Below are positions 53,911 to 61,575 of a stretch of 64,000 bases of DNA, piece by piece (within the stretch, counting starts at the first letter, position 1; each line of letters begins with the position of its first letter). The translations under genes were made by a program, and so were the position numbers. The stretch is from Anaerolineaceae bacterium (GTDB lineage Bacteria; Chloroflexota; Anaerolineae; Aggregatilineales; Phototrophicaceae). The stretch covers positions 62,001 through 126,000 of the forward strand of contig JAPOVC010000014.1 in assembly GCA_026708325.1 (NCBI GenBank). Reading direction: 5' to 3'. Under the pieces are notes generated by a model. The model worked only from the letters and a program-made list of their open reading frames with translations, had not been told where the DNA came from and ran no database searches.

Positions 53911-54387
53911 GTGTGCAGGGAAGCCAGGATTCGCAAGGCAAGAGCCGCCGACCTTCCTGTGCTGGTCGATCTGTGGCTGGAAAAGATGGCCTTGCAACAA
54001 CTCTCGGATCCGGGAATCAGGCTGGCACCGGACGCAAGGACGCGACGGCTGGCAGCCATGGAATCCTGGTTGCGTGACCCTGACTTTTGTCTGCTTGTAG
54101 CCACCAGGGGGTCGCATACCGGGGGCTATGTCCTTGGTTGCGAGCGGAGCGGTCAACCAGGGATGTTGCCGCTCAGGTACGGTCACGTTCTTGAAATGAC
54201 TTTGGCCATGCACAGTGATTCCAGTGGCACCGGCAGTCGATTGTGGATGGCTCTGAGGGACTGGTTTGGTGATCGGGGACTTGACGAAGCCATCGTCCAG
54301 GTCTCGGGCCGTCAACCGGTCGAGCAGGCCTTCTGGCGCAGTCTGGCGGCCAGCGAAATGACGGACAAATTGTGGTTGCGGATATGA
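53911..54387 (+). CDS. GNAT-like N-acetyltransferase
   Basis: About 158 residues. EARIRKARAADLPVLVDLWLEKMALQ is a GNAT opening, and GHVLEMTLAMHSDSSGTGSRLWMALRDWF contains a degenerate acetyl-CoA motif (SSGTGS in place of RRxGxG). The start is uncertain: GTG at 53911 gives the family N-terminus but has a poor ribosome site. It overlaps the next acetyltransferase as ATGA, so the two are probably an ancient duplication. Confidence 0.65.
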   Translation: MCREARIRKARAADLPVLVDLWLEKMALQQLSDPGIRLAPDARTRRLAAMESWLRDPDFCLLVATRGSHTGGYVLGCERSGQPGMLPLRYGHVLEMTLAMHSDSSGTGSRLWMALRDWFGDRGLDEAIVQVSGRQPVEQAFWRSLAASEMTDKLWLRI

Positions 54388-54866
54388 TCCGTCCCGCCCA
54401 CGCCGGTGATGCTGTGGCCATTGGCCGCCTGTGGCAGCAACTCGTGTCCCACCATCAGGCGATGGACGCGGCCATGCCCCGTGCAACGCCGGACGGGCCA
54501 ATGCGATACGGGCGTAACCTGAGTGATCGCCTGGCGGACAGCCACACCCGGGTTTTCGTTGCCGAGGAAGAAGGTCGTGTCGTGGGCTATGTGCTGGGCG
54601 TCGTGGTTGACCTGATGCCCGACATGTTCGAGCAGCAGGCGGGTGGCTTTCTTGCCGACATATTCGTAGAGGCCAGTTTCCGTCGTCAGGGGCATGGTCG
54701 GGCGCTGGTTGGCGCCCTCACCGACTGGTTCAGGCAGCAGGGACTGGGACACTACGAGTGGCATGTCCCGACCAGCAATTCTGACGCGGTGGCCTTTTGG
54801 CGCGCGATGGGCGGAAAACCGTGGCAACTGCGCATGCGAGCGGAGCTGGGGGCGTGGAAATCATGA
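54384..54866 (+). CDS. GNAT family N-acetyltransferase
   Basis: 160 residues. MIRPAHAGDAVAIGRLWQQLV opens the fold. LADIFVEASFRRQGHGRALVGALTDWFRQQG is a complete acetyl-CoA-binding motif, and WHVPTSNSDAVAFWRAMGGK is motif B. It is nested between the first acetyltransferase and alaX with four-base overlaps on both sides. Substrate unknown; an amino acid, tRNA-linked or protein target is possible, given alaX. Confidence 0.82.
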   Translation: MIRPAHAGDAVAIGRLWQQLVSHHQAMDAAMPRATPDGPMRYGRNLSDRLADSHTRVFVAEEEGRVVGYVLGVVVDLMPDMFEQQAGGFLADIFVEASFRRQGHGRALVGALTDWFRQQGLGHYEWHVPTSNSDAVAFWRAMGGKPWQLRMRAELGAWKS

Positions 54867-55564
54867 CAGAAGCGCTGTATCTGACGGACAGTTACCTCCG
54901 CTGTTTCAGTGCTCGCGTCGTCGCGGTCCATGAGGACCAGGGGGCCGTGGTTCTCGATCGAAGCGCTTTCTATCCCGGCGGCGGCGGGCAACCGGGTGAT
55001 GTCGGAGTGCTGGCGGTTAACGACCAGGTCTTGCCGGTCACAAAGGTCGGGCGAGGCCATCTCCACGTGGTCGGCGGCGAGCTGCCGCCTGTTGGCGCGG
55101 AAGTGCAGGGCGAACTGGACTGGGAACGCCGTTACCAGTTGATGCGCACGCACAGCGCCATGCACGTCCTCTGTGGCGTGGTGTGGCGCGATTACGGGGC
55201 CAGCGTCACCGGCGGCAACATGCAGCCCTTGCGGGGACGAATGGACTTCGAGTTTGAGCGCATGGAAAAGGAACTGGTGGCAGAAATCGAGGCCGCCATC
55301 AACGTCGAGGTGGAGGCGGAACACGACATTCGTATCAACACCTTGCCGCGTGAGGAAGCCTTTCAGATCCCGGACCTGATCCGCACAAAGATTAACCTGC
55401 TGCCGGAAGGTATCAGGGAAGTGCGCACGGTGGAAATCGTCGGGCTGGACCTGCAGGCTGACGGTGGCACGCACGTCGCGAACACCCGGGAAATCGGTCC
55501 ACTTCGCATTGCCGAGTACCGCAGCAAGGGCCGCATCAACAAACGCATCACGCTCCAGTTGTGA
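54863..55564 (+). CDS. alaX: Alanyl-tRNA editing protein AlaX
   Basis: 233 residues. A free-standing homologue of the AlaRS editing and second additional domains, it removes serine or glycine mischarged on tRNA-Ala. FYPGGGGQPGD begins the glycine-rich entry. LMRTHSAMHVLCG supplies the HxxxH zinc pair, and GLDLQADGGTHVANTREIGP the remaining zinc site, with aspartate where many homologues have cysteine (CGGTH to DGGTH). ATG overlaps the acetyltransferase stop. It is in the same gene run as ileS further downstream. Confidence 0.9.
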   Translation: MTEALYLTDSYLRCFSARVVAVHEDQGAVVLDRSAFYPGGGGQPGDVGVLAVNDQVLPVTKVGRGHLHVVGGELPPVGAEVQGELDWERRYQLMRTHSAMHVLCGVVWRDYGASVTGGNMQPLRGRMDFEFERMEKELVAEIEAAINVEVEAEHDIRINTLPREEAFQIPDLIRTKINLLPEGIREVRTVEIVGLDLQADGGTHVANTREIGPLRIAEYRSKGRINKRITLQL

Positions 55565-55574
55565 CGGACCGGCC

Positions 55575-56228
55575 ATGCGTCGTCTTCACGCTACCGGCAG
55601 GCGGGAGCGATTTGTAGCCAGCGGTGTTTACCTCACCGGGGGCGGACTCCGGGAGTATTGGAGCATACATGAGGTCGGCGGCGGCGCGCAGTTCATTCGC
55701 GTCGACCGTGACGGCCGCGGCTGTGGCAGGCGCAGTTTGCTTCAGGAAGCGCTGCGCAATGCCAACGGCACCCTTGAACGGGTCGATCAGCACCTTTACG
55801 GCCTGGACGGGCATCTGGAGGCCAGGTTGCGCTGCACACGATTTCAGAACGCGGTAGAAATTGACCTGGAAACCGGGGCCGGTCCGTGCAGGGTGGAATT
55901 GCCCAGTGCCGGGGACCGCCTGTTGCTGATGCCGGGCATCCTGCTCGCAGGAATGGCCTTGTCACAGGCTGCGGAGATGCCACAACCGGTCGATGCACTA
56001 CTTGTGACCCAGGGTGGTGACGGCTTTGCCTGGGAGCGACAGACTCTGGAGGCATGCTGCGGGCCACCGGTGCCGGCAATGGTGGGCGCTGGCAACCGGA
56101 AGGCGCGGTCCTGCAAATGGAGCGAGTTCGACAGGACTTTCTGGCTGGACCCCCATGACATCACGCTCCGGCTAGAGGATGAAATGTGCCGCATCGAATT
56201 GAGCCGTTACGCCCGTCGCCATGACTGA
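55575..56228 (+). CDS. Hypothetical protein
   Basis: 217 residues, not recognised. It is predicted soluble, mostly beta (SGVYLTGGGLREYW, QFIRVDRDGRG, HLEARLRCTRFQNAVEIDLET), without a signal peptide or membrane helix. It is polar and rich in arginine. It begins ten bases after alaX and overlaps the TPR membrane protein by eight bases, so it is co-translated with both. The pattern of hydrophobic beta strands might suggest a lipocalin or putative sugar-binding fold, but I would not assign one. Confidence 0.6.
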   Translation: MRRLHATGRRERFVASGVYLTGGGLREYWSIHEVGGGAQFIRVDRDGRGCGRRSLLQEALRNANGTLERVDQHLYGLDGHLEARLRCTRFQNAVEIDLETGAGPCRVELPSAGDRLLLMPGILLAGMALSQAAEMPQPVDALLVTQGGDGFAWERQTLEACCGPPVPAMVGAGNRKARSCKWSEFDRTFWLDPHDITLRLEDEMCRIELSRYARRHD

Positions 56229-57207
56229 GTTTCTGCGATTCGGCACGGCCCGGCTCCGCGCTGTTTTTCTGTTGATTGCCCTGACCGGCCTGGCCAGCCT
56301 GGTGCTCAACGCCCTGGATGCCAGGGAAAATCCCTGGACCACTCCGCTGCAGACCTTGCTGGCGTTCAGCGTGCCTGTCGGTGCGATTTTCATATATGTC
56401 TCCGGGCTTGATCCCTCTTCGCGCCGGCGCTCAATCATCATTTTGCTGCCAATGGCGCTGGCCCTGGTCCTGACTTTGGTTGTTGAGGCCAACCTCAGGT
56501 TGCCCCTGGCCGGCGTGGCCCTGGGATGGGCCCTGGCCGGCTGGTTCCTGTTCAGGCCCAAACAGCCGCGACAGGTGCAGCAAGCCATTCGGGCCCTGCG
56601 GCGAGGGCGGCACCGGGAAGCGCTCGCGGCCATGGATGAAATCATCAGGCTTGAGCCGAAGGTCGCAGCCCATTACCGCTTGCGCGCGGAAATCCTGCGG
56701 CTCGACGGGAATCTCTCGCGGGCGAGCCGTGACTACCGTCGCATGACTGATTTGGCGCCAGGCGATGCCGGCGCATGGAATGGCCTTGCGGAAGTGTTGC
56801 TTCAGGCAAGGCGTCATCAGGAAGCGCTTGAAGCCGCCCGTGAGGCGGCCCGTCTGGCGCCTGGCGACTGGGTCGCCAGTTACAACCAGGGGATGATCGA
56901 GGACCGCCTGGGTCTGGCGCGCCCCGCGCTTGAACACGCTGGCGAGGCCCTGGCTGCCAATGTGCCGGACGCCCGTCATCGCCTTTTGTTGAATCTCTAT
57001 CTTGCGCGGGCCCGTATGCGTCTGGGTGACAGGGCGGGGGCGGAAAAAGCCCTGAGACACATGCGACGCGAACGCAAGGGGCTGGAAGAATGGCAGCGCT
57101 TGCTGGCGCATGAACAGGCCGCAACCCTGCGCAAGGTGCTGGAAGGAGACATTCAGCTGGCCCTTGCGCTGATGCAAGACGACGCGGCGCTGGACGGGCT
57201 CGTTTGA
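56221..57207 (+). CDS. Membrane protein with TPR repeats
   Basis: 328 residues. Four hydrophobic segments in the first 115 residues (about 13-31, 42-60, 71-90 and 95-113) anchor it. From about 120 on it has five or six TPR-like repeats (AIRALRRGRHREALAAMDEIIRL, AHYRLRAEILRLDGNLSRASRDY, AWNGLAEVLLQARRHQEALEA) probably facing the cytoplasm. It overlaps the unknown protein by eight bases and is followed 30 bases on by a second protein of the same design. Confidence 0.8.
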   Translation: MTEFLRFGTARLRAVFLLIALTGLASLVLNALDARENPWTTPLQTLLAFSVPVGAIFIYVSGLDPSSRRRSIIILLPMALALVLTLVVEANLRLPLAGVALGWALAGWFLFRPKQPRQVQQAIRALRRGRHREALAAMDEIIRLEPKVAAHYRLRAEILRLDGNLSRASRDYRRMTDLAPGDAGAWNGLAEVLLQARRHQEALEAAREAARLAPGDWVASYNQGMIEDRLGLARPALEHAGEALAANVPDARHRLLLNLYLARARMRLGDRAGAEKALRHMRRERKGLEEWQRLLAHEQAATLRKVLEGDIQLALALMQDDAALDGLV

Positions 57208-57237
57208 GGCAGCTCATGGGCAACTGCGCTTGCGACG

Positions 57238-58032
57238 ATGTTGCACATCCTGATTGAATTCTGGCGCGGGCTGCAACGTTGGGAGCGTCCCGCCCGCCTT
57301 TCGCTGAAACTCGGGTTGCTGGCATTGATACCTCTGCTCTTGTTGTGGCTTGCCGGCCCGGAGGCCCTGCGACGTCCGGCGCTTGCCGGGCTCTGTGGCC
57401 TGGGGCTGGGCCTGCAGATGGTATTCCTGTGGGCCTGGCGCGGCATGCTCAGCGACTGGACCCGCGCGCAGCGCCTGTATCTGGACGGAGACTTCGAGGC
57501 GGCCTGCGATCTGCTTCAGGCCCGACGCGCTGCTGGCCGCGCCGACATGCGTTCACTCACCCTGTTGGGAAACGCCCTGCGTATGCGGGCCTTGCTGGAG
57601 CAGAGCGAGACCGTCTTGCGCGAGGCGCAGGCCGAAGCGCCGCGACATGCCTTTCCGCTTACTGGCCTGGGTCGCACCTTGCTGGCGCAGGGCCGCTATG
57701 CGGAGGCCGCCGCCACTTTCGGGGCTGCCATTGAACGTGGTGCGCCGGAGGTCGTGGCGCTGGACCTGGGCGAGGCCCTCTACCATTCGGGTGACGTCAG
57801 CTCGGCCGTTGCGCACTTGCACACGGGACTGGGCGCGACCGGGGATTCCGGTCGTCGGCTGATCGCAGAGTTGTTGTTGCAGCGGGCGGACGCTGCCGCA
57901 GGTCCGGATGAAGGGCTGTTGCAGGAGGGTTTGCCCTGGCTCGAGGCTCAGGCAGGGCGCTACGCGTCAACGGATTATGGTCGCGCCCTGCAGTCCCTGT
58001 TGGACACGCTGCGTGCCGCCAGGAAACTCTGA
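57238..58032 (+). CDS. Second membrane protein with TPR repeats
   Basis: 264 residues. Two N-terminal helices (about 22-42 and 49-68) are followed by TPR-like repeats (AQRLYLDGDFEAACDLLQAR, GLGRTLLAQGRYAEAAATFGAAI, LGEALYHSGDVSSAVAHL). Its design matches the preceding gene, and the two may form a pair that holds an envelope or translation complex. The next gene, ileS, has its own promoter. Confidence 0.78.
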   Translation: MLHILIEFWRGLQRWERPARLSLKLGLLALIPLLLLWLAGPEALRRPALAGLCGLGLGLQMVFLWAWRGMLSDWTRAQRLYLDGDFEAACDLLQARRAAGRADMRSLTLLGNALRMRALLEQSETVLREAQAEAPRHAFPLTGLGRTLLAQGRYAEAAATFGAAIERGAPEVVALDLGEALYHSGDVSSAVAHLHTGLGATGDSGRRLIAELLLQRADAAAGPDEGLLQEGLPWLEAQAGRYASTDYGRALQSLLDTLRAARKL

Positions 58033-58034
58033 GG

Positions 58035-58064
58035 TTGAATTCGTCGCCCTGACGGGATTATTAT
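58035..58064 (+). promoter_or_regulatory. Promoter of ileS
   Basis: TTGAAT (58035-58040) and TATTAT (58059-58064) with an 18-base spacer, placing the start near 58072 and a leader of about 130 bases before ileS. Confidence 0.65.
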
Positions 58065-58097
58065 CACTCTGTACGGACACGAGCAGGAGGTGATTGC

Positions 58098-58148
58098 GTG
58101 GCAGCGAGGGATTTGCTCGCGCCGCGGTTCATTCCGCGCCGACGGTGA
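58098..58148 (+). CDS. Short leader ORF upstream of ileS
   Basis: A 16-codon ORF beginning GTG, MAARDLLAPRFIPRRR, with an unusually strong ribosome site: AGGAGGTGA at 58085-58093, seven bases before the GTG. It ends in TGA 54 bases before the ileS ATG. It has five arginine codons and one isoleucine codon. No terminator hairpin with a T run follows. It may be a translational leader peptide controlling ileS, or a small protein. The site strength, better than that of ileS itself, is the main evidence. Confidence 0.5.
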   Translation: MAARDLLAPRFIPRRR

Positions 58149-58202
58149 CGCTTCTCAAAGTGGCGATCAAACCTGTTGGCAACAGACAGAGAGGAATGAA
58201 CC

Positions 58203-61200
58203 ATGTTCAGGGACGTTAACTCCCGGGTCGACATTCAGGGACTCGAACAGGAACAGCTGGATTTCTGGCGCGACCAACAGATTTTCCAGCGCACAATGGA
58301 CGAACGTGAAGGCGGGCCTGGTTACGTCTTCTATGAAGGACCACCGACCGCCAATGGCAAGCCCGGCAGCCACCACGTCCTTTCGCGCGCCTTCAAGGAC
58401 ATGTTCCCGCGCTACAAGACGATGCAGGGCTATTACTGCCTGCGGCGCAGTGGCTGGGATACGCATGGCCTGCCTGTGGAAATTGAGGTCCAGAAGGAAC
58501 TGGGCCTCCAGAGCAAGGAAGACATCGAAAGCTATGGCGTTGCCGCGTTCAACGACATGTGCCGGGCCAGTGTCCAGCGTTACATCACGGACTGGGAGCA
58601 GCTGACCGAACGCATCGCCTTCTGGGCAGATCTGGACAATCCCTATATCACTTTCACCAACGACTACATCGAAAGTGTGTGGTGGATCCTGCGCCAGTTA
58701 TGGGACAAGGGGTTGATATACCGCGGCCACAAGGTCGTGCCCTACAGCCCCAGTTCCGGCACGCCACTCAGCAGCCATGAGGTGTCGCTCGGCTACAAGA
58801 CGGTCACCGATCCCTCCGTGTTCGTTCGCTTCCGCCTGAAAGAACAACCGGACGTTTCCTTGCTTGCCTGGACGACGACCCCCTGGACCCTGCCGGGCAA
58901 CGCCGTGCTGGCCGTGGGCGAGGACATCGCCTACGTGCAGGTAGAAGGGCCGGACGAAAAGGGCAACCCCGAGCAACTCATCCTGGCGGAAAAACTGATG
59001 GCGCAGGTGCTGGTTGAACATGAGCGCTATCAGGTTGTACGTCGCCTGAACGGAAGGGAACTTGCCGGGCTGCGCTACGAGCCGCTCTACAGTTTCCTTC
59101 CCTCCGACAAGGACCATGCCTACGTGGTCACGGCGGACTTTGTCAGCACAGACGATGGCACCGGCATCGTACACGTTGCGCCTGCCTACGGCGTCGACGA
59201 CATGGCCCTGGGTGAGAAACATGACCTGCCCCTGTTCCGGGCGGTGGTGGAAGACGGTTGTTTCGTAAGGGAAGCCGGTTCCTTCGCCGGCATGTGGTTC
59301 AAGGATGCTGACAGGGAGATTGTCCGCGACCTGACACAACGCGGGCTGATGTACCGCGTCGGCACCTATGAGCACAGTTATCCGCACAACTGGCGCGACG
59401 ATGTTCCCCTGATGTACTACGCCCGCGAGACCTGGTTCATACGTTCAACCGAGTGCCGCCAGGCATTGATCGACCTGAACCAGACCATCAACTGGGTGCC
59501 GGAGCACGTGCGTGACGGACGTTTCGGCAACTGGCTGGAAGACCTGAAGGACTGGTCTCTGGGGCGTGAACGTTACTGGGGCACGCCCTTGCCTATCTGG
59601 GTCGATGACAGTAACGGCGACATGATTTGCGTGGGCAGCCTGGCGGAACTTGAGGAACTCGCCGGCCACAAGCTGCCGGAGCTCGATCTGCATCGACCCT
59701 GGATCGACGAAATCACCTTCGCCAACCCCAATGGCGGCGGGACCATGCGCCGCACACCAGAGGTCATCGACGTCTGGTTTGACAGCGGCGCCATGCCTCT
59801 GGCCCAGTGGGGCTATCCCCACAAGGGGAGAGTTGAATTTGAGGGTCAGTTCCCTGCCGACTACATTTGCGAGGCGGTTGACCAGACGCGCGGCTGGTTT
59901 TTCGCGCTGCACGCCATCAGTTCGATGCTCTTTGAGGAAGTGTCCTTCCGCAATGTGATCTGCCTCGGGTTCATCCTGGACCATGAAGGCAAGAAAATGT
60001 CCAAGAGCCGCGGCATTGTCGTCGATCCCTGGGAGGTCATTGATAGCCAGGGCGCGGACGCCATGCGCTGGTATTTCTATACAGCCGGCCCGCCCGGTGA
60101 CAACAAACGCTTCTCAACCGAAATGGTCGCCGAAGTCGTCCGCAAGTTCTGGTCAACGCTGTGGAACACCTACAGCTTCCTGGTGACCTACGCCAATCTT
60201 GATGGCTGGACACCCAACAGTCCGCGCCCGGCGGTTGAAGACCGGGACCTGCTGGACAGATGGGTCCTGTCTGAATTGCATCAGACCATCCAGACCGTGA
60301 CGGAAGCCTACGACAACTACGATGCTCCCAATGCGACGCGTCCCGTGCAGGCCTTTGTGGAGGCCCTGAGCAACTGGTACGTGCGCCTGAGCCGACGCCG
60401 TTTCTGGAAAAACGAACAGGATACGGACAAGGCGGGAGCCTATGCCACGCTCTATGAATGCCTGGTTACGGTGAGCCAGTTGATCGCGCCGGCCATGCCA
60501 TTTCTGAGCGAGGCGATGTACCGCAATCTCGTGGCCAGCGACAATGCCGAAGCGCCACCAAGTGTGCATTTGTCACACTGGCCGCAGGTAGACCCGGGCG
60601 TTATACGCCCTGCCCTGATGGACGAAATGCGACTGTTGCGCCAACTGGTTAGCCTTGGGCTGGCCGCCCGCAACGAGGCTGGCATCAAGGTCCGGCAGCC
60701 GCTGGCCAGCGCCGCCTTTGTGCTGCGGCCGGAAGCGGATCCGGGGCCGCTGGAAGCCTTTTCCGATCTTGTCCACCAGGAATTGAACGTAAAACAGGCG
60801 GCTTTCTATACCGCAGACGCACAGAATCTGATGCAGGAAGTTGTCCGGATCAATCCCCTGCCGCAACTGCTGGGCAAAAAGTTCGGTGCGGACTTCAGGC
60901 TCATTCAGTCCGCCCTCCGGGGTGGCAAACAGGATGACTTGCGCAACCATGCAACGACCTTGCTGGCCGGCACGCCGCTGAGTCTGCAGCTGGATGGCAG
61001 GGAATTCGAAATCTTGCCGGAAGAGGTGGAAATTCACGTCAGCAACGAGGTGCCGGAAGGCTACGCATTGGCTGCCGAAGGGGGCAGCGCCGCCATCCTG
61101 GATATTCGGCTGGACCAGGAACTGCGGGAAGAGGGTCTGGCGCGCGAGGTAGTAAGACGCGTACAGAATCTCAGGCGCGAGGCGGATCTCCGGCTCAATG

Positions 61201-61391
61201 ACCGCATTGCCATTCGCTACAGGGCGGAAGGCGATCTGGCGAAGGCCATCGCCCACTTTGGCGACAGCATTTGCGGCGAGACTCTTTGCGAACAGATGGA
61301 GCAGGGCGATCTGGATGGTGACTGGCTGCAGGCCGAATTCCGGATTGACTCCAGTCAAATGCTCCTGGGAATCAAGCGACTCCAACAGTAG
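58203..61391 (+). CDS. ileS: Isoleucyl-tRNA synthetase (eukaryotic/actinobacterial-like, type 2)
   Basis: 1062 residues, full length. It charges tRNA-Ile. The class I HIGH equivalent reads GSHHVLSR within PPTANGKPGSHHV (about 48-60). SGWDTHGLPVE follows, the CP1 editing domain contains TWTTTPWTLPGN-like TTTPWTLPGNA, and KKMSKSRG is near residue 598. The C-terminus lacks the zinc-binding cysteines of E. coli-type IleS. Type-2 enzymes of this kind are usually insensitive to mupirocin. A GAGAGGA ribosome site precedes the ATG. Confidence 0.95.
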   Translation: MFRDVNSRVDIQGLEQEQLDFWRDQQIFQRTMDEREGGPGYVFYEGPPTANGKPGSHHVLSRAFKDMFPRYKTMQGYYCLRRSGWDTHGLPVEIEVQKELGLQSKEDIESYGVAAFNDMCRASVQRYITDWEQLTERIAFWADLDNPYITFTNDYIESVWWILRQLWDKGLIYRGHKVVPYSPSSGTPLSSHEVSLGYKTVTDPSVFVRFRLKEQPDVSLLAWTTTPWTLPGNAVLAVGEDIAYVQVEGPDEKGNPEQLILAEKLMAQVLVEHERYQVVRRLNGRELAGLRYEPLYSFLPSDKDHAYVVTADFVSTDDGTGIVHVAPAYGVDDMALGEKHDLPLFRAVVEDGCFVREAGSFAGMWFKDADREIVRDLTQRGLMYRVGTYEHSYPHNWRDDVPLMYYARETWFIRSTECRQALIDLNQTINWVPEHVRDGRFGNWLEDLKDWSLGRERYWGTPLPIWVDDSNGDMICVGSLAELEELAGHKLPELDLHRPWIDEITFANPNGGGTMRRTPEVIDVWFDSGAMPLAQWGYPHKGRVEFEGQFPADYICEAVDQTRGWFFALHAISSMLFEEVSFRNVICLGFILDHEGKKMSKSRGIVVDPWEVIDSQGADAMRWYFYTAGPPGDNKRFSTEMVAEVVRKFWSTLWNTYSFLVTYANLDGWTPNSPRPAVEDRDLLDRWVLSELHQTIQTVTEAYDNYDAPNATRPVQAFVEALSNWYVRLSRRRFWKNEQDTDKAGAYATLYECLVTVSQLIAPAMPFLSEAMYRNLVASDNAEAPPSVHLSHWPQVDPGVIRPALMDEMRLLRQLVSLGLAARNEAGIKVRQPLASAAFVLRPEADPGPLEAFSDLVHQELNVKQAAFYTADAQNLMQEVVRINPLPQLLGKKFGADFRLIQSALRGGKQDDLRNHATTLLAGTPLSLQLDGREFEILPEEVEIHVSNEVPEGYALAAEGGSAAILDIRLDQELREEGLAREVVRRVQNLRREADLRLNDRIAIRYRAEGDLAKAIAHFGDSICGETLCEQMEQGDLDGDWLQAEFRIDSSQMLLGIKRLQQ

Positions 61392-61407
61392 CGCCTGGCG
61401 ATAACAA

Positions 61408-61424
61408 CCAATGGAATGCATTGG
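61408..61424 (+). promoter_or_regulatory. Hairpin after ileS
   Basis: CCAATG (61408-61413) and CATTGG (61419-61424) form a perfect six-base stem with a five-base loop 17 bases after the ileS stop. No T run follows, so it is a 3'-end structure rather than a clear terminator. Confidence 0.4.
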
Positions 61425-61454
61425 ACTGCATGCGTTCTCTTGCATCCCTCCCTC

Positions 61455-61476
61455 ATTGTGAGATAACTTTCACAAT
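61455..61476. promoter_or_regulatory. Palindrome ATTGTGA-N8-TCACAAT ahead of the PucR-type gene
   Basis: Seven-base perfect arms (61455-61461 and 61470-61476) with an eight-base centre, 100 bases before the gene. The size fits a dimeric regulator site, possibly for self-control. The half-sites resemble CRP half-sites, but CRP sites have a six-base centre. Confidence 0.45.
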
Positions 61477-61575
61477 CATGGCATATTTGCCGGTCTGGTC
61501 ATGCCGTCTTTGTAAGAATGTTCCATGGCTGGATTCTGTTGGAATTGGAAGCGCCAGGGAAGGAAAGGGAAATCC

